Source of the DNA: Eoetvoesia sp035555955
Lineage (GTDB): Bacteria > Pseudomonadota > Gammaproteobacteria > Burkholderiales > Burkholderiaceae_B
Assembly (NCBI RefSeq): GCF_035555955.1
Contig: NZ_DATMGA010000019.1
Coordinates: 7,331-71,330, forward strand
Length of the DNA stretch: 64,000 nucleotides
Direction of reading: 5' to 3'
The position numbers and the translations under genes were made by a program. Numbering within the stretch: the first letter of the stretch is position 1; each line of letters starts with the position of its first letter. Of the stretch, positions 42,486 through 51,648 are shown in pieces. The notes under the pieces were generated by a model. It did not search any database. It saw only the letters and a list, made by a program, of their open reading frames with translations, and was not told where the DNA came from.

Positions 42486-42508
42486 TAAATGCAAATTTTT
42501 TGCGTTAA
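42486..42508. promoter_or_regulatory. TetR operator 2
   Basis: TAAATGCAAA and TTTGCGTTAA flank TTT, the same TTAACGCAAA-type arm as operator 1. The centres of the two sites are 46 bases apart, and this one is nearer to the MFS gene. Confidence 0.65.
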
Positions 42509-42606
42509 TTGGCTGCATGCCAAAGCGTGCACCTTCGTATTGTGGCGGAGAGGCTCTGGCCCTTGGGCCGGAATTCTTCAAATAAACCAATCTGGAACGA
42601 ACTGAC

Positions 42607-43815
42607 ATGGGCACACGGCAAACCACCTTGACGGCATCGCAACCCCCTTGGCTGATGGGGCGGCCTGCCGCCCTGTGGCTGCAGGCGCTGGCCTTGCTGA
42701 CTTTCATGGCGGCTTCCAGCGCGCCTACGCCCTTGTACAGTATTTACCGTGAGCATTGGGGGTTCTCGGCCAGCACACTGACCATCATCTTCGGGGTGTA
42801 CGCCATCTTCCTGTTGCTGGCTTTGCTGGTGCTGGGGTCGGTGTCCGATCACATCGGCCGCCGGCCCGTGATTGCCAGCGCGCTGGCGCTGGACGCCGTT
42901 TCCATGGTGGTGTTCATGACGGCCAGTGCCGTTCCCATGTTGATTGCCGCGCGCATCGTGCAAGGGGTGGCCACCGGGGCGGCCACCAGCGCGCTGACGG
43001 CCGGTCTTATGGATCTGGACAGCAGGCGCAGTCCCATGATCAACAGCGTAGCGCCCATGATAGGCCTGGCTGTGGGGGCGTTCGGGGCCAGTATCCTGGT
43101 TCAGTTTGCGCCGGCGCCCATGCAGCTCGTGTATGTCGTATTGCTTGTGGTGCTGGTCTTGCAGGCCCTGGCCGCGTGCTTCATGCCCGAGACGGTCGTC
43201 AGGCGGCCGGGGGTGCTGGCAGCCATGCTGCCCACCGTGGCCGTGCCGCGCCATGCCTGGCGTGTATTGTTGCTTATCGCACCCATGGACGTGGCGGGGT
43301 GGGCGCTGGGCGGTTTCTATTTCTCGTTGGGCCCGACCCTGATCGCCCAGGTTACAGGTGTGCACGATCCCGTCGTTGGCGGCGTCATGGTGGCTATTCT
43401 GACGTTGACTGCCGCGGCTGTCGTGGTCGTGCTGCGTGCCTGGACGCCGCAACGTATGCTGGTGGTTGGCGCTTCGTCTCTGGCGCTGGGCGTGGCCACC
43501 ACCTTGGGCGGCGTGCACGGCAGTGCCATGTGGTTGTTCTTTTTAGGAACCGCTTTGTCGGGCCTGGGCTTCGGGCTTGGGTTTCTTGGTGCGTTGCGCA
43601 CCTTGCTGCCCGTGGCGCAGCCCCACGAGCGCGCGGGCCTGATGGCCGCCTTCTACATCATGAACTATCTGGCGTTCTGCCTGCCCGCAGTGCTGGCCGG
43701 TGTCCTCACCAATGTCATCGGCTTGGCTGCCGCCAGCGATTACTACGGCGCGGCGCTTATCGTGCTGGCGCTCATGGCGTTGATAGGCGGCAGGCTTTTC
43801 CCCATTGGAAAGTAG
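42607..43815 (+). CDS. MFS transporter, efflux-like
   Basis: This 402-aa major facilitator protein has about 12 helices, SSAPTPLYSIYREHWGFS near residue 38 and loop GSVSDHIGRRPVI. It is divergent from the TetR gene with two operators between, the usual layout of an inducible efflux pump. It shares its N-terminal pattern with the MFS protein at 11058-12272. Confidence 0.85.
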   Translation: MGTRQTTLTASQPPWLMGRPAALWLQALALLTFMAASSAPTPLYSIYREHWGFSASTLTIIFGVYAIFLLLALLVLGSVSDHIGRRPVIASALALDAVSMVVFMTASAVPMLIAARIVQGVATGAATSALTAGLMDLDSRRSPMINSVAPMIGLAVGAFGASILVQFAPAPMQLVYVVLLVVLVLQALAACFMPETVVRRPGVLAAMLPTVAVPRHAWRVLLLIAPMDVAGWALGGFYFSLGPTLIAQVTGVHDPVVGGVMVAILTLTAAAVVVVLRAWTPQRMLVVGASSLALGVATTLGGVHGSAMWLFFLGTALSGLGFGLGFLGALRTLLPVAQPHERAGLMAAFYIMNYLAFCLPAVLAGVLTNVIGLAAASDYYGAALIVLALMALIGGRLFPIGK

Positions 43816-43976
43816 TTCGCGGCTTGCCCGGCCGTACCCGATGGGGCGCGGGCGGCGCCAGGCGTGCTTGTGCCGTTTACGGCCGCCGCCTCGCTGGGCT
43901 TCATCCGCCTGGTTTGCATGCGGGCCGGGCTTGTTGCACACTAGGCGGGGTTTTCATACAAGGACGGAACAACAGC

Positions 43977-45347
43977 ATGGCTCAGGCAAGGAATAGCGAC
44001 TACGAGTTCGACCTCTTCACCATCGGCGCCGGTTCGGGTGGCGTTGCGGGCTCGCGGCGCGCCGCCTCTTACGGCGCGAAAGTCGGCATCTGCGAAGACA
44101 GCCGGGTGGGTGGGACTTGCGTCATCCGGGGCTGTGTTCCTAAGAAGCTGCTGGTGTACGGCGCCCATGTGGCCGACGACATCGCCGACGCGAAAGGCTA
44201 TGGCTGGGACATTCCGCAGGCCACGTTCGACTGGCCAACCCTTATCCGGGCCAAGAACCGCGAAATCGACCGCCTCAACGGCATTTACCTGAAAATGCTG
44301 GCCGATGCCGGCGTTACCTTGATCGAAGGCCGAGGCCGCCTTGTCGATGCGCATACTGTGGATATCGGTGGACGCAAGGTTACCGCCGAACGCATTCTTA
44401 TCGCCACCGGCGGCTATCCGACCCTGCCGGACACGCCGGGCATCAAGCATGCCATCACGTCGAACGAAGCGCTTGAACTGGCCGAGTTGCCCAAGCGTAT
44501 CGTGATCGTCGGCGCGGGCTATATTGCCGTGGAGTTTGCCGGCATCTTCCAGGCCCTGGGGGCGGATGTGACCCTGGTGGTGCGCCGCGATATTCCCCTG
44601 CGCGGCTTCGACCAGGACGTCCGCGCGCACCTGGCGGAAGAGCTGACCGGGCGCGGCATGCATATTCTTAGCGGAACTCTGGTCGAGCGTATCGAAAAAG
44701 TGTCGGGCGGGCTGGAGGTTAGGTTGAACAACGGCCAGGTTCTGCCTTGCGACCAAATTCTTTACGCCACCGGCCGCGCGCCCAATACAAGCACCCTGGG
44801 GCTGGCGGAAGCGGGCGTCAAAACAGACGAGAACGGCGCTGTGCTGGTCGACGAGTGGTCGGTGACCTCGGTGCCCAATATCTACGCCGTGGGCGACGTC
44901 ACCAACAAGCACAACCTGACCCCCGTCGCCATCGCCGAGGCACGCGCCCTGGTCGAAACCCTATACAACGGCAATCCCACATCGTTCGACCCAAGCAATA
45001 TCCCCACGGCCGTATTCAGCCAGCCGCCCGTCGCCACGGTGGGTTTGAGCGAGCAGCAAGCGCGCGAAGCGGGCAAGCAGGTGGACATCTACCGCAGCAA
45101 ATTCCGCCCCATGCGCAACACCTTGAGCGGTCGCCAGGAAAAAACGCTGATGAAACTGGTGGTCGACCGCGACAGCGATCGCGTGCTCGGCTGCCACATG
45201 GTCGGCCCCGACGCCGCCGAAATCATGCAGGGCCTGGCCATAGCCTTGCAATGCGGCGCTACCAAACGCCAATTCGACCGCACCGTCGGCATACACCCCA
45301 CCGCCGCCGAAGAGTTCGTGACCATGAGGGATAAGGTGGGTGATTGA
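43977..45347 (+). CDS. gor: Glutathione reductase
   Basis: This 456-aa class I pyridine nucleotide-disulfide oxidoreductase has FAD motif IGAGSGGVAGSRRAA (16-30) and redox cysteines C48 and C53 (GGTCVIRGCVPKK). The NADPH motif is GAGYIAVEFAG, and the C-terminal active-site histidine lies in GIHPTAAEE. The Arg-rich second Rossmann region (VVRRDIPLRGFD) fits NADPH and glutathione rather than lipoamide. The start is ATG 43977 with AAGGA upstream. A glutathione S-transferase gene follows 31 bases downstream. Confidence 0.92.
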   Translation: MAQARNSDYEFDLFTIGAGSGGVAGSRRAASYGAKVGICEDSRVGGTCVIRGCVPKKLLVYGAHVADDIADAKGYGWDIPQATFDWPTLIRAKNREIDRLNGIYLKMLADAGVTLIEGRGRLVDAHTVDIGGRKVTAERILIATGGYPTLPDTPGIKHAITSNEALELAELPKRIVIVGAGYIAVEFAGIFQALGADVTLVVRRDIPLRGFDQDVRAHLAEELTGRGMHILSGTLVERIEKVSGGLEVRLNNGQVLPCDQILYATGRAPNTSTLGLAEAGVKTDENGAVLVDEWSVTSVPNIYAVGDVTNKHNLTPVAIAEARALVETLYNGNPTSFDPSNIPTAVFSQPPVATVGLSEQQAREAGKQVDIYRSKFRPMRNTLSGRQEKTLMKLVVDRDSDRVLGCHMVGPDAAEIMQGLAIALQCGATKRQFDRTVGIHPTAAEEFVTMRDKVGD

Positions 45348-45378
45348 CTGATGGCGTAATTTTTCCCAAGGAACCGTC

Positions 45379-46089
45379 ATGATCTATGAACTCTGGTATT
45401 GGAATGGCATTCCCGGGCGCGGCGAATTCGTTCGGCTGGCGCTCGAGGCGGCGGGCATTGCCTATCGGGATTGCGCCCGCGAGGGCGATGGCGACAGCCG
45501 GCGGTTGATCGACGATATGCTGAGCGACCGCGCCTGCCCGCCGTTTGCACCGCCGTATCTGATTGCCGACGGCATGACCATTTCCCAGACCGCCAATATC
45601 CTGCTGTTCCTGGGGGAAAAGCATGGCTTGGCGCCGTCCGACACGGCGGGCCGGCTTTGGGTGAACCAGTTGCAGCTTACTATCGCCGATATGGTGGTCG
45701 AAGCGCACGATGTTCATCACCCCATTGCATCCGGCATGTACTACGAAGAGCAAAAAGTGGAGGCCCTGCGCCGCGCGCAGGACTTTCGCCAGGCGCGGCT
45801 GCCGAAGTACCTGGCGTATTTCGAGAAGGTCCTTTCGCATTACGACGGCTGGCTTACCAGCAGTGCGCGCTGGTCGTATGCCGATCTGTCGCTGTATCTA
45901 TTGATGGACGGCCTGCTGTTTGCCTTCCCCAAGCGCATGGCGGCCATCATGCACAGCTATCCGCTTTTGGCGGGTCTGCATCAAAGAGTGGCCGATCTGC
46001 CCGAATTGCAGGATTACTTCGCCAGCGATCGACGCCTGCCGTTCGGCGACGGCATGTTCCGCCATTATCCAGAGTTGGATGGACGGTAG
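45379..46089 (+). CDS. Glutathione S-transferase family protein
   Basis: This 236-aa GST has a thioredoxin-fold N-terminus (MIYELWYWNGIPGRGEFVRLALEAAGI, then PPYLIADGMTISQTANIL with the cis-Pro and SQT glutathione site). A helical C-terminal domain follows. It starts with an AAGGAA box and is probably co-transcribed with gor, linking glutathione reduction with conjugation. The sequence resembles sigma/alpha-like GSTs of proteobacteria; the substrate is unknown. Confidence 0.85.
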   Translation: MIYELWYWNGIPGRGEFVRLALEAAGIAYRDCAREGDGDSRRLIDDMLSDRACPPFAPPYLIADGMTISQTANILLFLGEKHGLAPSDTAGRLWVNQLQLTIADMVVEAHDVHHPIASGMYYEEQKVEALRRAQDFRQARLPKYLAYFEKVLSHYDGWLTSSARWSYADLSLYLLMDGLLFAFPKRMAAIMHSYPLLAGLHQRVADLPELQDYFASDRRLPFGDGMFRHYPELDGR

Positions 46090-46171
46090 CCGTCTTGTTT
46101 AAACAGTGCTGGGCCGGGCTTGAGCCGGCACGGCGATGTTCACGCAAAGTTATAGAAGAAAGGAATGAAGC

Positions 46172-46597
46172 ATGAGTGAATCAACAACGATGACTCGGGA
46201 GCAGATACAGCAATTGATGGACAGTTCGCCGCTTATCCGCTTTTTAGGGTTGAGCTGCACGCATATGGATGTGGGGGCCGGCACACTGGAGCTGAAGATG
46301 CCCAAGGGAAGTCAGTTGGAACGCATCGAGTCCTCCGGACAGTTTCATGGCGGGGCGGTGGCCGCGCTGATCGATACAGCGGGCGCTTTTACGGTGGTCA
46401 TGGGTACCCAGGCGACTGTACCCACCATCAATTTCAGGGTTGATTACTTGCGGCCCAGCACAGGCGGTTTTTTGCTGGCCAAGGCGCTGGTGCGTCGCGT
46501 CGGCAAGAACATCGGCGTCGTAGACGTGGACGTCTTCGATGAGCAGGCGCGCCTGACGGCGGTCGGGCGAGGGTGCTTTGGCGTCGCCCCGGCCTGA
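46172..46597 (+). CDS. PaaI-family hotdog thioesterase
   Basis: This 141-aa single hotdog-fold protein has the signature GGAVAALIDTAGAF near residue 61, with the preceding HG that usually aids catalysis. It should hydrolyse an acyl- or phenylacetyl-CoA-type thioester. It lies 82 bases after the GST gene on the same strand. The substrate cannot be read from the sequence. Confidence 0.83.
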   Translation: MSESTTMTREQIQQLMDSSPLIRFLGLSCTHMDVGAGTLELKMPKGSQLERIESSGQFHGGAVAALIDTAGAFTVVMGTQATVPTINFRVDYLRPSTGGFLLAKALVRRVGKNIGVVDVDVFDEQARLTAVGRGCFGVAPA

Positions 46598-46704
46598 TCC
46601 GACGGATCCCTCGGTGCCTTTACCTTTGGCGTGGATGCGGAGGAAGGCGAGTCCCGTTTTCCGTCCATGCCTACGCAGTTTCGGGAATAGATGCGCAACC
46701 GGCG

Positions 46705-47256
46705 CTAACGCAGCCGGCTTTCCTCGTACGAAAGCACGTCGCGCGCGCTGCGCAGGCTGTAATCCAGGTCTCGCAACTGGCGCCGTAGCGAGTCGCGTGC
46801 GTTGTCGTCCTTGGCCTTGTCCAGTTGGTACTGTTTGTTCCGTTGTTCGGATACCAGCGAGTCGACGCGCTTCTGGGCCTGGTAGACGCGGTAGCCTGCC
46901 TTGTAGCGATCCAGAAATGCGGGTTCCAGTTCGGGCGGGCAGGCATTGCGGTAGCTGTGTCCTTGGCGTCCTTCGTTCAGCCCGTTGGCGGGCGTGCAGT
47001 AGTGCTTGATGCCAATGGCGCGGCCCGCTTCATATTGGCTGGCGTTGGGTACAACACCTACTTTCCCGCAGGCTTCACGATGCGCTTCCAGGTAAGAGCG
47101 CGGCTGGCCGTTTTGCCCGTCCCGCATGCCTTGTTCGCGCCAGTTGGCGGTACGGCATTCCTCGGCCGACATGCTGGCGCATCCTGCGAACAGGCTGGCC
47201 AGGCCACAGACCACCACTACGCGCATCAAGGTTGAAAGCTGTTGTTTGCCGCTCAC
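46705..47256 (-). CDS. DUF2799 lipoprotein
   Basis: This 183-aa protein has a lipoprotein signal peptide with lipobox LFAGC (Cys near residue 26). The DUF2799 region has CRTANWREQGMRDG and YEAGRAIGIKHYCTPANGLNEGRQGHSYRNACP, with several cysteines likely in disulfides. The C-terminal third is charged and helical, probably coiled coil. Function is unknown; it should be anchored to the outer membrane. Confidence 0.8.
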   Translation of the reverse strand: MSGKQQLSTLMRVVVVCGLASLFAGCASMSAEECRTANWREQGMRDGQNGQPRSYLEAHREACGKVGVVPNASQYEAGRAIGIKHYCTPANGLNEGRQGHSYRNACPPELEPAFLDRYKAGYRVYQAQKRVDSLVSEQRNKQYQLDKAKDDNARDSLRRQLRDLDYSLRSARDVLSYEESRLR

Positions 47257-47540
47257 AATGAGTTCCCCGTTCCATAATATTTTGAAACATTATAAGGAAT
47301 CGAAGTAAGTTCCGGTGTCGAGCCGCTGACGAACGTTACGCATTTCTCCCGGCCGCCCATACTGGTATTGCCGGCCTTTTAATCCGGGGCGGCGGATACT
47401 CTTGCCGGCGCTGCGCGGTATGCATGCTTTGCCGCTGTAGGGTAGGGTTTTGTGGCTTGATCTGACAAAACTTCACAATACCGTGGCGAGGCCCTTGTTA
47501 CTCTGAAAGTTCTAGCTACGAGTCAATAAGGAGTCTTATC

Positions 47541-47762
47541 ATGACCTTGAAGAAATTCCTGTTCGCGTTGATGGTTGCGGGTTGCGGGAGCATTGCAGCG
47601 TGCTCTACGCCAACCGAGGTGACCACCCAGGATGGCCAGAAGACCATGACGGCGGATAAGCCCGAGATCGATAGCAAAGACGGTTTCGTCACCTACGAGA
47701 AGGACGGTAAGGAAGTCAAGGTGAACTCGAACAACGTCAAGAGCATTGAAGAGGTCAAGTAA
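47541..47762 (+). CDS. YgdI/YgdR-family small lipoprotein
   Basis: This 73-aa protein has a signal peptide ending in the lipobox IAAC (Cys near residue 21). The small SH3-like YgdI/YgdR (DUF903) domain contains TQDGQKTMTADKPEIDSKDGFVTYEKDGKEVKVN. AAGGAG precedes the ATG. Homologues are abundant envelope lipoproteins without a clear role. Confidence 0.82.
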   Translation: MTLKKFLFALMVAGCGSIAACSTPTEVTTQDGQKTMTADKPEIDSKDGFVTYEKDGKEVKVNSNNVKSIEEVK

Positions 47763-47910
47763 GCTGTAGGTAGCGTTTTTCGGGCTTATGCCCGTGTCAC
47801 GCTTGACGCCAGGCAGACCAGGGGCCGGCAATGCTGCAAAGACAGGTTTTTCTACACTGTTCGACCGCAGGTTGTATTGAATACGCAGCCTGCGGCCATG
47901 CCTGGCCGAT

Positions 47911-48636
47911 TCAGGCGGCTTTCGTTGCCGCCTTGGGAAATGCGGCGTCCGCCGTGCGCTGCAGATGCTTGTTCATAAGTTCACAGGCTTTGGGCGCATT
48001 GCGCTCCAGCACCGCCTCCATGATCTCGCGATGCTCGGTGTCGCGGTCGCGTGCGGAATTTGCGGCCGCTGGGGGCGGGCTGATCATGCGTAGCCGGCGA
48101 TAGCGCTCGGAATGATCCAAAAGCTGTGAGTGGAATCGCAGCAGCCACGGCGAGTCGCAGGCGGCCACCAGCGCGTCGTGGAAAGCACGGTGCCGCGATT
48201 CCCAGTTCATGACGGCGTCGAAGTCGTCCATGCTGTCCGGCAACGGCGTGCGCGACAGGCGGTGAAACGCCGAAAGAATATTCGCTTCCCATTCTTCATT
48301 GCCTTGCGCGATGGCCGCGGACAAGGCGATGGCCTCGATTTGCTGTCGCGTGCGGGTCAGGTCGATCAGCTCCACGGCTGAAACCGGCGCCACGGCGAAG
48401 CCTCTCTGGCCCTCGGCAACCACCAGCCCTTCTGAGGCCAGGCGCAAAAGCGCCTCGCGCAAAGGGCTGAGGCCCAGGTCGTAGCGCAGCTTCAGTTCGT
48501 TGAGCCGCAGGCGCGACGAGGGTTCGAACCGGCCCGCCAGCAAGTCTTTGCTGATCAATTTATAGGCGAGTTCTGCCCGCGTCTTTTCCGACGCGGCGGC
48601 AGAATTGGCGAGGGAATCGGCGCTTATGGAAGTCAT
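47911..48636 (-). CDS. GntR-family regulator (FadR/FCD subgroup)
   Basis: This 241-aa regulator has an N-terminal winged helix (LAYKLISKDLLAGRFEPSSRLRLNELKLRYDLGLSPLREALLRL) and a C-terminal FCD domain whose metal or ligand histidines lie in the HRAFHDAL and HREIMEAVL segments. It is divergent from the FAH-family hydrolase and is its likely regulator, acting at the AT-rich repeats at 48666-48735. Confidence 0.86.
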   Translation of the reverse strand: MTSISADSLANSAAASEKTRAELAYKLISKDLLAGRFEPSSRLRLNELKLRYDLGLSPLREALLRLASEGLVVAEGQRGFAVAPVSAVELIDLTRTRQQIEAIALSAAIAQGNEEWEANILSAFHRLSRTPLPDSMDDFDAVMNWESRHRAFHDALVAACDSPWLLRFHSQLLDHSERYRRLRMISPPPAAANSARDRDTEHREIMEAVLERNAPKACELMNKHLQRTADAAFPKAATKAA

Positions 48637-48665
48637 GGGGAAAGTATAGCTCTACGGGTATCGAC

Positions 48666-48735
48666 TTATAAATTTTAATGAATTTCTTAGGGAAAACTAT
48701 AATTTATAAATTTAATTTGAATTTATAAAATTTAG
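48666..48735. promoter_or_regulatory. Three TTATAAA repeats in the GntR/FAH control region
   Basis: TTATAAATTTTAA (48666), TTATAAATTTAA (48704) and TTATAAAATTTAG (48723) are near-identical direct repeats starting 38 and 19 bases apart, close to whole turns of DNA. They fill the gap between the divergent gntR and FAH genes, are far more AT-rich than the surroundings, and are good candidates for GntR binding. Confidence 0.55.
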
Positions 48736-48769
48736 CCATCTAATGACGATTTCCCAAGGAAGCAACACT

Positions 48770-49669
48770 ATGTCTTTTGCCCTTTCCACCGTAGAACATG
48801 CCGGCAAGGTGCTTGGCTGCATCGAAATCAACGACCGGTTTCATCCGCTGGAGTCCGTGGCCGCCGAAACCGGCCTGCCCCAGGACGTCGTGGCGCTGTT
48901 TGCGCAGTGGGACAAGCACTTTCCCGTTTTGCAGAAAGCCGCCGCGCAATGCGATCCGGCGGCGGGGTTGGCGCGCGGCGAGGTCAAGGTGCTGGCGCCG
49001 CTGTTGTATCCGGGCAAAGTCCTGTGCGCCGGCGCCAACTATTACGACCATCTGGCCGAAATGGGCGTGCCCGATCTGCGCAAGGAGGCGCAGCGGCTGT
49101 TTTTCTTCTTCAAGCCCCCGCGCAATGCCGTGGTCGGGCACGAATCCACGGTCGAGTATCCGCTGGGTACGGAAATGTTCGACTGGGAGATCGAGCTGGC
49201 GGTCGTTATCGGCAAGCGCAGCCGGCGGCTGACGCTGGACAACGCCCTGGATGCGGTGGCGGCCTACACGGTGGCCATCGATCTTTGCGCTCGAGACTTC
49301 AACAGCGCGCCCGACACCTTCTACAAGCTCGACTGGGTGGCCGGCAAGGCGCTGGATACCTGCTGCCCCCTGGGCCCGCGCTTGATCCCGGCGGCCTTCA
49401 TTCCCGACCCGCAGAATCTTGCGCTCGAGCTAAGCGTGAACGGTCAGGTCAAACAGGACGCGCGCACCAGCGGCATGGTGTTCGACATCCGCGAGCAGCT
49501 CGTCACGTTGTCGAACATCATGACGCTCGACCCAGGCGATGTGGTGCTTACGGGCACCCCCGCCGGAGTGGGGTTCCCGAAGCGCACTTTCCTGAAAGTC
49601 GGCGATCGCATCGATGCGAAGATCGAAGCCATCGGCGCCTTGTCGGTTCAAGTGGGCCCGTCTGTGTAA
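48770..49669 (+). CDS. Fumarylacetoacetate hydrolase family protein
   Basis: This 299-aa FAH-fold hydrolase or lyase has the core motifs KVLCAGANYYDHLAEMG, metal-binding FDWEIELAVVIGK and SGMVFDIREQL, ending TGTPAGVGFPK. Enzymes of this type split acylpyruvates, isomerise homoprotocatechuate products or cleave ureidoglycolate. AAGGAA before ATG 48770 decides the start over 48743. An EthD-like protein and an MFS carrier follow, with a GntR regulator upstream. The substrate is unknown. Confidence 0.83.
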   Translation: MSFALSTVEHAGKVLGCIEINDRFHPLESVAAETGLPQDVVALFAQWDKHFPVLQKAAAQCDPAAGLARGEVKVLAPLLYPGKVLCAGANYYDHLAEMGVPDLRKEAQRLFFFFKPPRNAVVGHESTVEYPLGTEMFDWEIELAVVIGKRSRRLTLDNALDAVAAYTVAIDLCARDFNSAPDTFYKLDWVAGKALDTCCPLGPRLIPAAFIPDPQNLALELSVNGQVKQDARTSGMVFDIREQLVTLSNIMTLDPGDVVLTGTPAGVGFPKRTFLKVGDRIDAKIEAIGALSVQVGPSV

Positions 49670-49696
49670 CGGCGCGGGTCGAAAGGAGACGAAATC

Positions 49697-50032
49697 ATGA
49701 TAGTCAGAACCGCGTACCTGGAAGGCAAGGTATTGCCGCAGAACGTCCGGCAATTCGATGCCTTCATCGCAACCGAGGTCGTGCCCATCATGAAGCGCTT
49801 CCCCGGGGTGAGGTCGGTGCGCGTAATGCGGGAGCAGGGAATCGAAGACGGCGGCCCGTCGCTGTACATGACCTTCGAGTCGGTCTACGACTCGGTCGAG
49901 GCCATGAATCATGCGTTTACCTTTCCTGTGCGTCAGGAACTGAAAAGCAAGATGCAGGAGATTCTGCCTTTGTTCGAGGGGCGGCTGTTTCATATTACCC
50001 AGCATCTTGTCGCAGACGAGTCAGTTGCTTGA
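49697..50032 (+). CDS. Small dimeric alpha/beta-barrel-like protein
   Basis: This 111-aa protein has the look of ferredoxin-like dimeric barrels such as EthD or antibiotic monooxygenase-like proteins (IATEVVPIMKRFPGVRSVRVMRE then an YMTFES strand). No catalytic residue can be named. AAGGAG precedes the ATG and it follows the FAH gene by 27 bases, so it probably serves the same pathway as an accessory enzyme or isomerase. Confidence 0.6.
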   Translation: MIVRTAYLEGKVLPQNVRQFDAFIATEVVPIMKRFPGVRSVRVMREQGIEDGGPSLYMTFESVYDSVEAMNHAFTFPVRQELKSKMQEILPLFEGRLFHITQHLVADESVA

Positions 50033-50168
50033 AGCCCTCCGACGCCTGCCGAATGCCGGCGGGCGAGAGGGTTCATTCATGGCTTTATGACGGCGGCGAG
50101 AAGCATTCGGGTATTCGCGCCGGGTGCGGATCGGCCAGGTCTGTTTTTTGAAATCAAACGAGGTGGGT

Positions 50169-51485
50169 ATGGACACAATGGATGAGAAAAAAATCATAAG
50201 AAAAATGACGTGGAGCATCGTGCCGCTGCTCTTTGCAGGATGGTTCGTCAATTACCTGGACAGGGCGAACATCGGTTTCGCGGCGCTGCAGATGAACCAG
50301 GAGCTTGGCATGGGGCCGGAAATGTTCGGCTTTGCCGCTGGTATTTTCTATCTCGGGTACATCCTGTTCGAAGTGCCCAGCAATCTCATGATGCATCGCT
50401 TCGGTGCGCGTAAATGGCTGGCGCGCATCATGTTCACATGGGGCTTGGTGGCCATAGCCATTGCTTTCGCCCAGACCCCAACTCAACTGGTTGTGGGGCG
50501 GATTCTGCTGGGCGTGGTCGAGGCGGGCTTTTTCCCCTCGGTGCTGTATTACCTGGCATCGTGGTTTCCGGCCAAGTATCTGGGCAAGGCCATTGGCCAG
50601 GTATTCAGCGCCAACATCATCGCCCTGGTCATCGGGTTTCCGATTTCGGGTCTGATCATGTCGGCCTCGCACGAGGTCGCCGGCCTTTCGGGCTGGCGCT
50701 GGATGATGATTATCGAGGGCGCGCCAGCGGTCGTGCTCGGCGTCATTGCGTTCTTTTATATCGTCGATACGCCGGCCAAGGCGAAATGGCTTTCGGGGCC
50801 CGAGCGCGACTGGCTGATCCAGGCCCTGGCGGCCGAGCACAAGGCCGCCGAGAAGGTGGGCACCTCCAGTTTCAAGAAAGCCTTGCTGACTCCCTTGGTG
50901 TGGATGCTTGGCATTACGTACTTCTGCATGGGCGTCGGCTTTTTCGGCGTATCCACCTGGCTGCCGCAGGTGCTCAAGCAAATGACTCATATGTCCATCA
51001 TCGAGATCGGGCTCACCGGGGCCATTCCGTTCCTGCTGGGGGCCATTGCCATGATCCTGAACGGCAAGCATTCCGATCAGACGGGCGAGCGCCGCTGGCA
51101 CCTGGCCGTGCCGATGGGCATAGGCGCCATCAGCCTGGCGGCAAGCGGGCTGACTTCATCGATGCCGCTGCTGTCCTTCGTTTTCATCTGCATTGCGGCG
51201 GCCGGCATCATCGGCACGTTCGGCGTGTTCTGGACGCTGCCCGCCACTTTCCTTTCGGGGGCGGGCGCGGCCGGCGGCATGGCGCTGATCAATGCCATCA
51301 GCGGGCTGGCGGGGTTCTTCGCGCCATGGCTGATCGGCGTAATACGTGGACACACGCCGGATTTCACCATGTCCTTGTATGCGTTGGCCATCGCCGTGGT
51401 CGGGGCAACCTTGCTGGGCGCCTTCCTGCCTTATCCCGATTCGGGCAAAAGGGCGCTGATCAAGGAAGTGGGCTTGGAAGCCTAG
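50169..51485 (+). CDS. MFS transporter (anion:cation symporter, phthalate/tartrate-permease type)
   Basis: This 438-aa MFS protein has the ACS-family N-terminus LLFAGWFVNYLDRANIGFAALQMNQELG and GIFYLGYILFEVPSNLMMHRFGARKWLARIM, typical of organic-acid importers. The start is ATG 50169 after GAGGTG; 50178 is an alternative and 50124 is rejected. It is downstream of the FAH and EthD-like genes and likely imports their substrate, probably an aromatic or aliphatic acid. Confidence 0.87.
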   Translation: MDTMDEKKIIRKMTWSIVPLLFAGWFVNYLDRANIGFAALQMNQELGMGPEMFGFAAGIFYLGYILFEVPSNLMMHRFGARKWLARIMFTWGLVAIAIAFAQTPTQLVVGRILLGVVEAGFFPSVLYYLASWFPAKYLGKAIGQVFSANIIALVIGFPISGLIMSASHEVAGLSGWRWMMIIEGAPAVVLGVIAFFYIVDTPAKAKWLSGPERDWLIQALAAEHKAAEKVGTSSFKKALLTPLVWMLGITYFCMGVGFFGVSTWLPQVLKQMTHMSIIEIGLTGAIPFLLGAIAMILNGKHSDQTGERRWHLAVPMGIGAISLAASGLTSSMPLLSFVFICIAAAGIIGTFGVFWTLPATFLSGAGAAGGMALINAISGLAGFFAPWLIGVIRGHTPDFTMSLYALAIAVVGATLLGAFLPYPDSGKRALIKEVGLEA

Positions 51486-51648
51486 AGGTTCGGCCCGGCC
51501 TTGCGCGAGGGTGGGCTCTTACGCCGCCGTAGGCGTCCCGTTGGCGAACTGCCGCTGCAAAGCCCAGGCATAGCGTGAGGGTGTGACGGTGAAGTAAAAA
51601 AGCGCTACCGTGTCGGCGTGACCTCAATGAAGCGAGGCTGGCCGCACC

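Noticed and set aside
42756..45347. 863-codon frame that would fuse an unknown domain to glutathione reductase
   Set aside because: The first 407 codons are an out-of-frame shadow of the MFS gene; glutathione reductase has its own start at 43977.
47781..47794. Hairpin CGGGC-TTAT-GCCCG after the YgdI-like gene as a terminator
   Set aside because: The stem is only 5 bp and is followed by TGTCACGC on the plus strand and by A on the minus strand, so there is no T tract in either direction.
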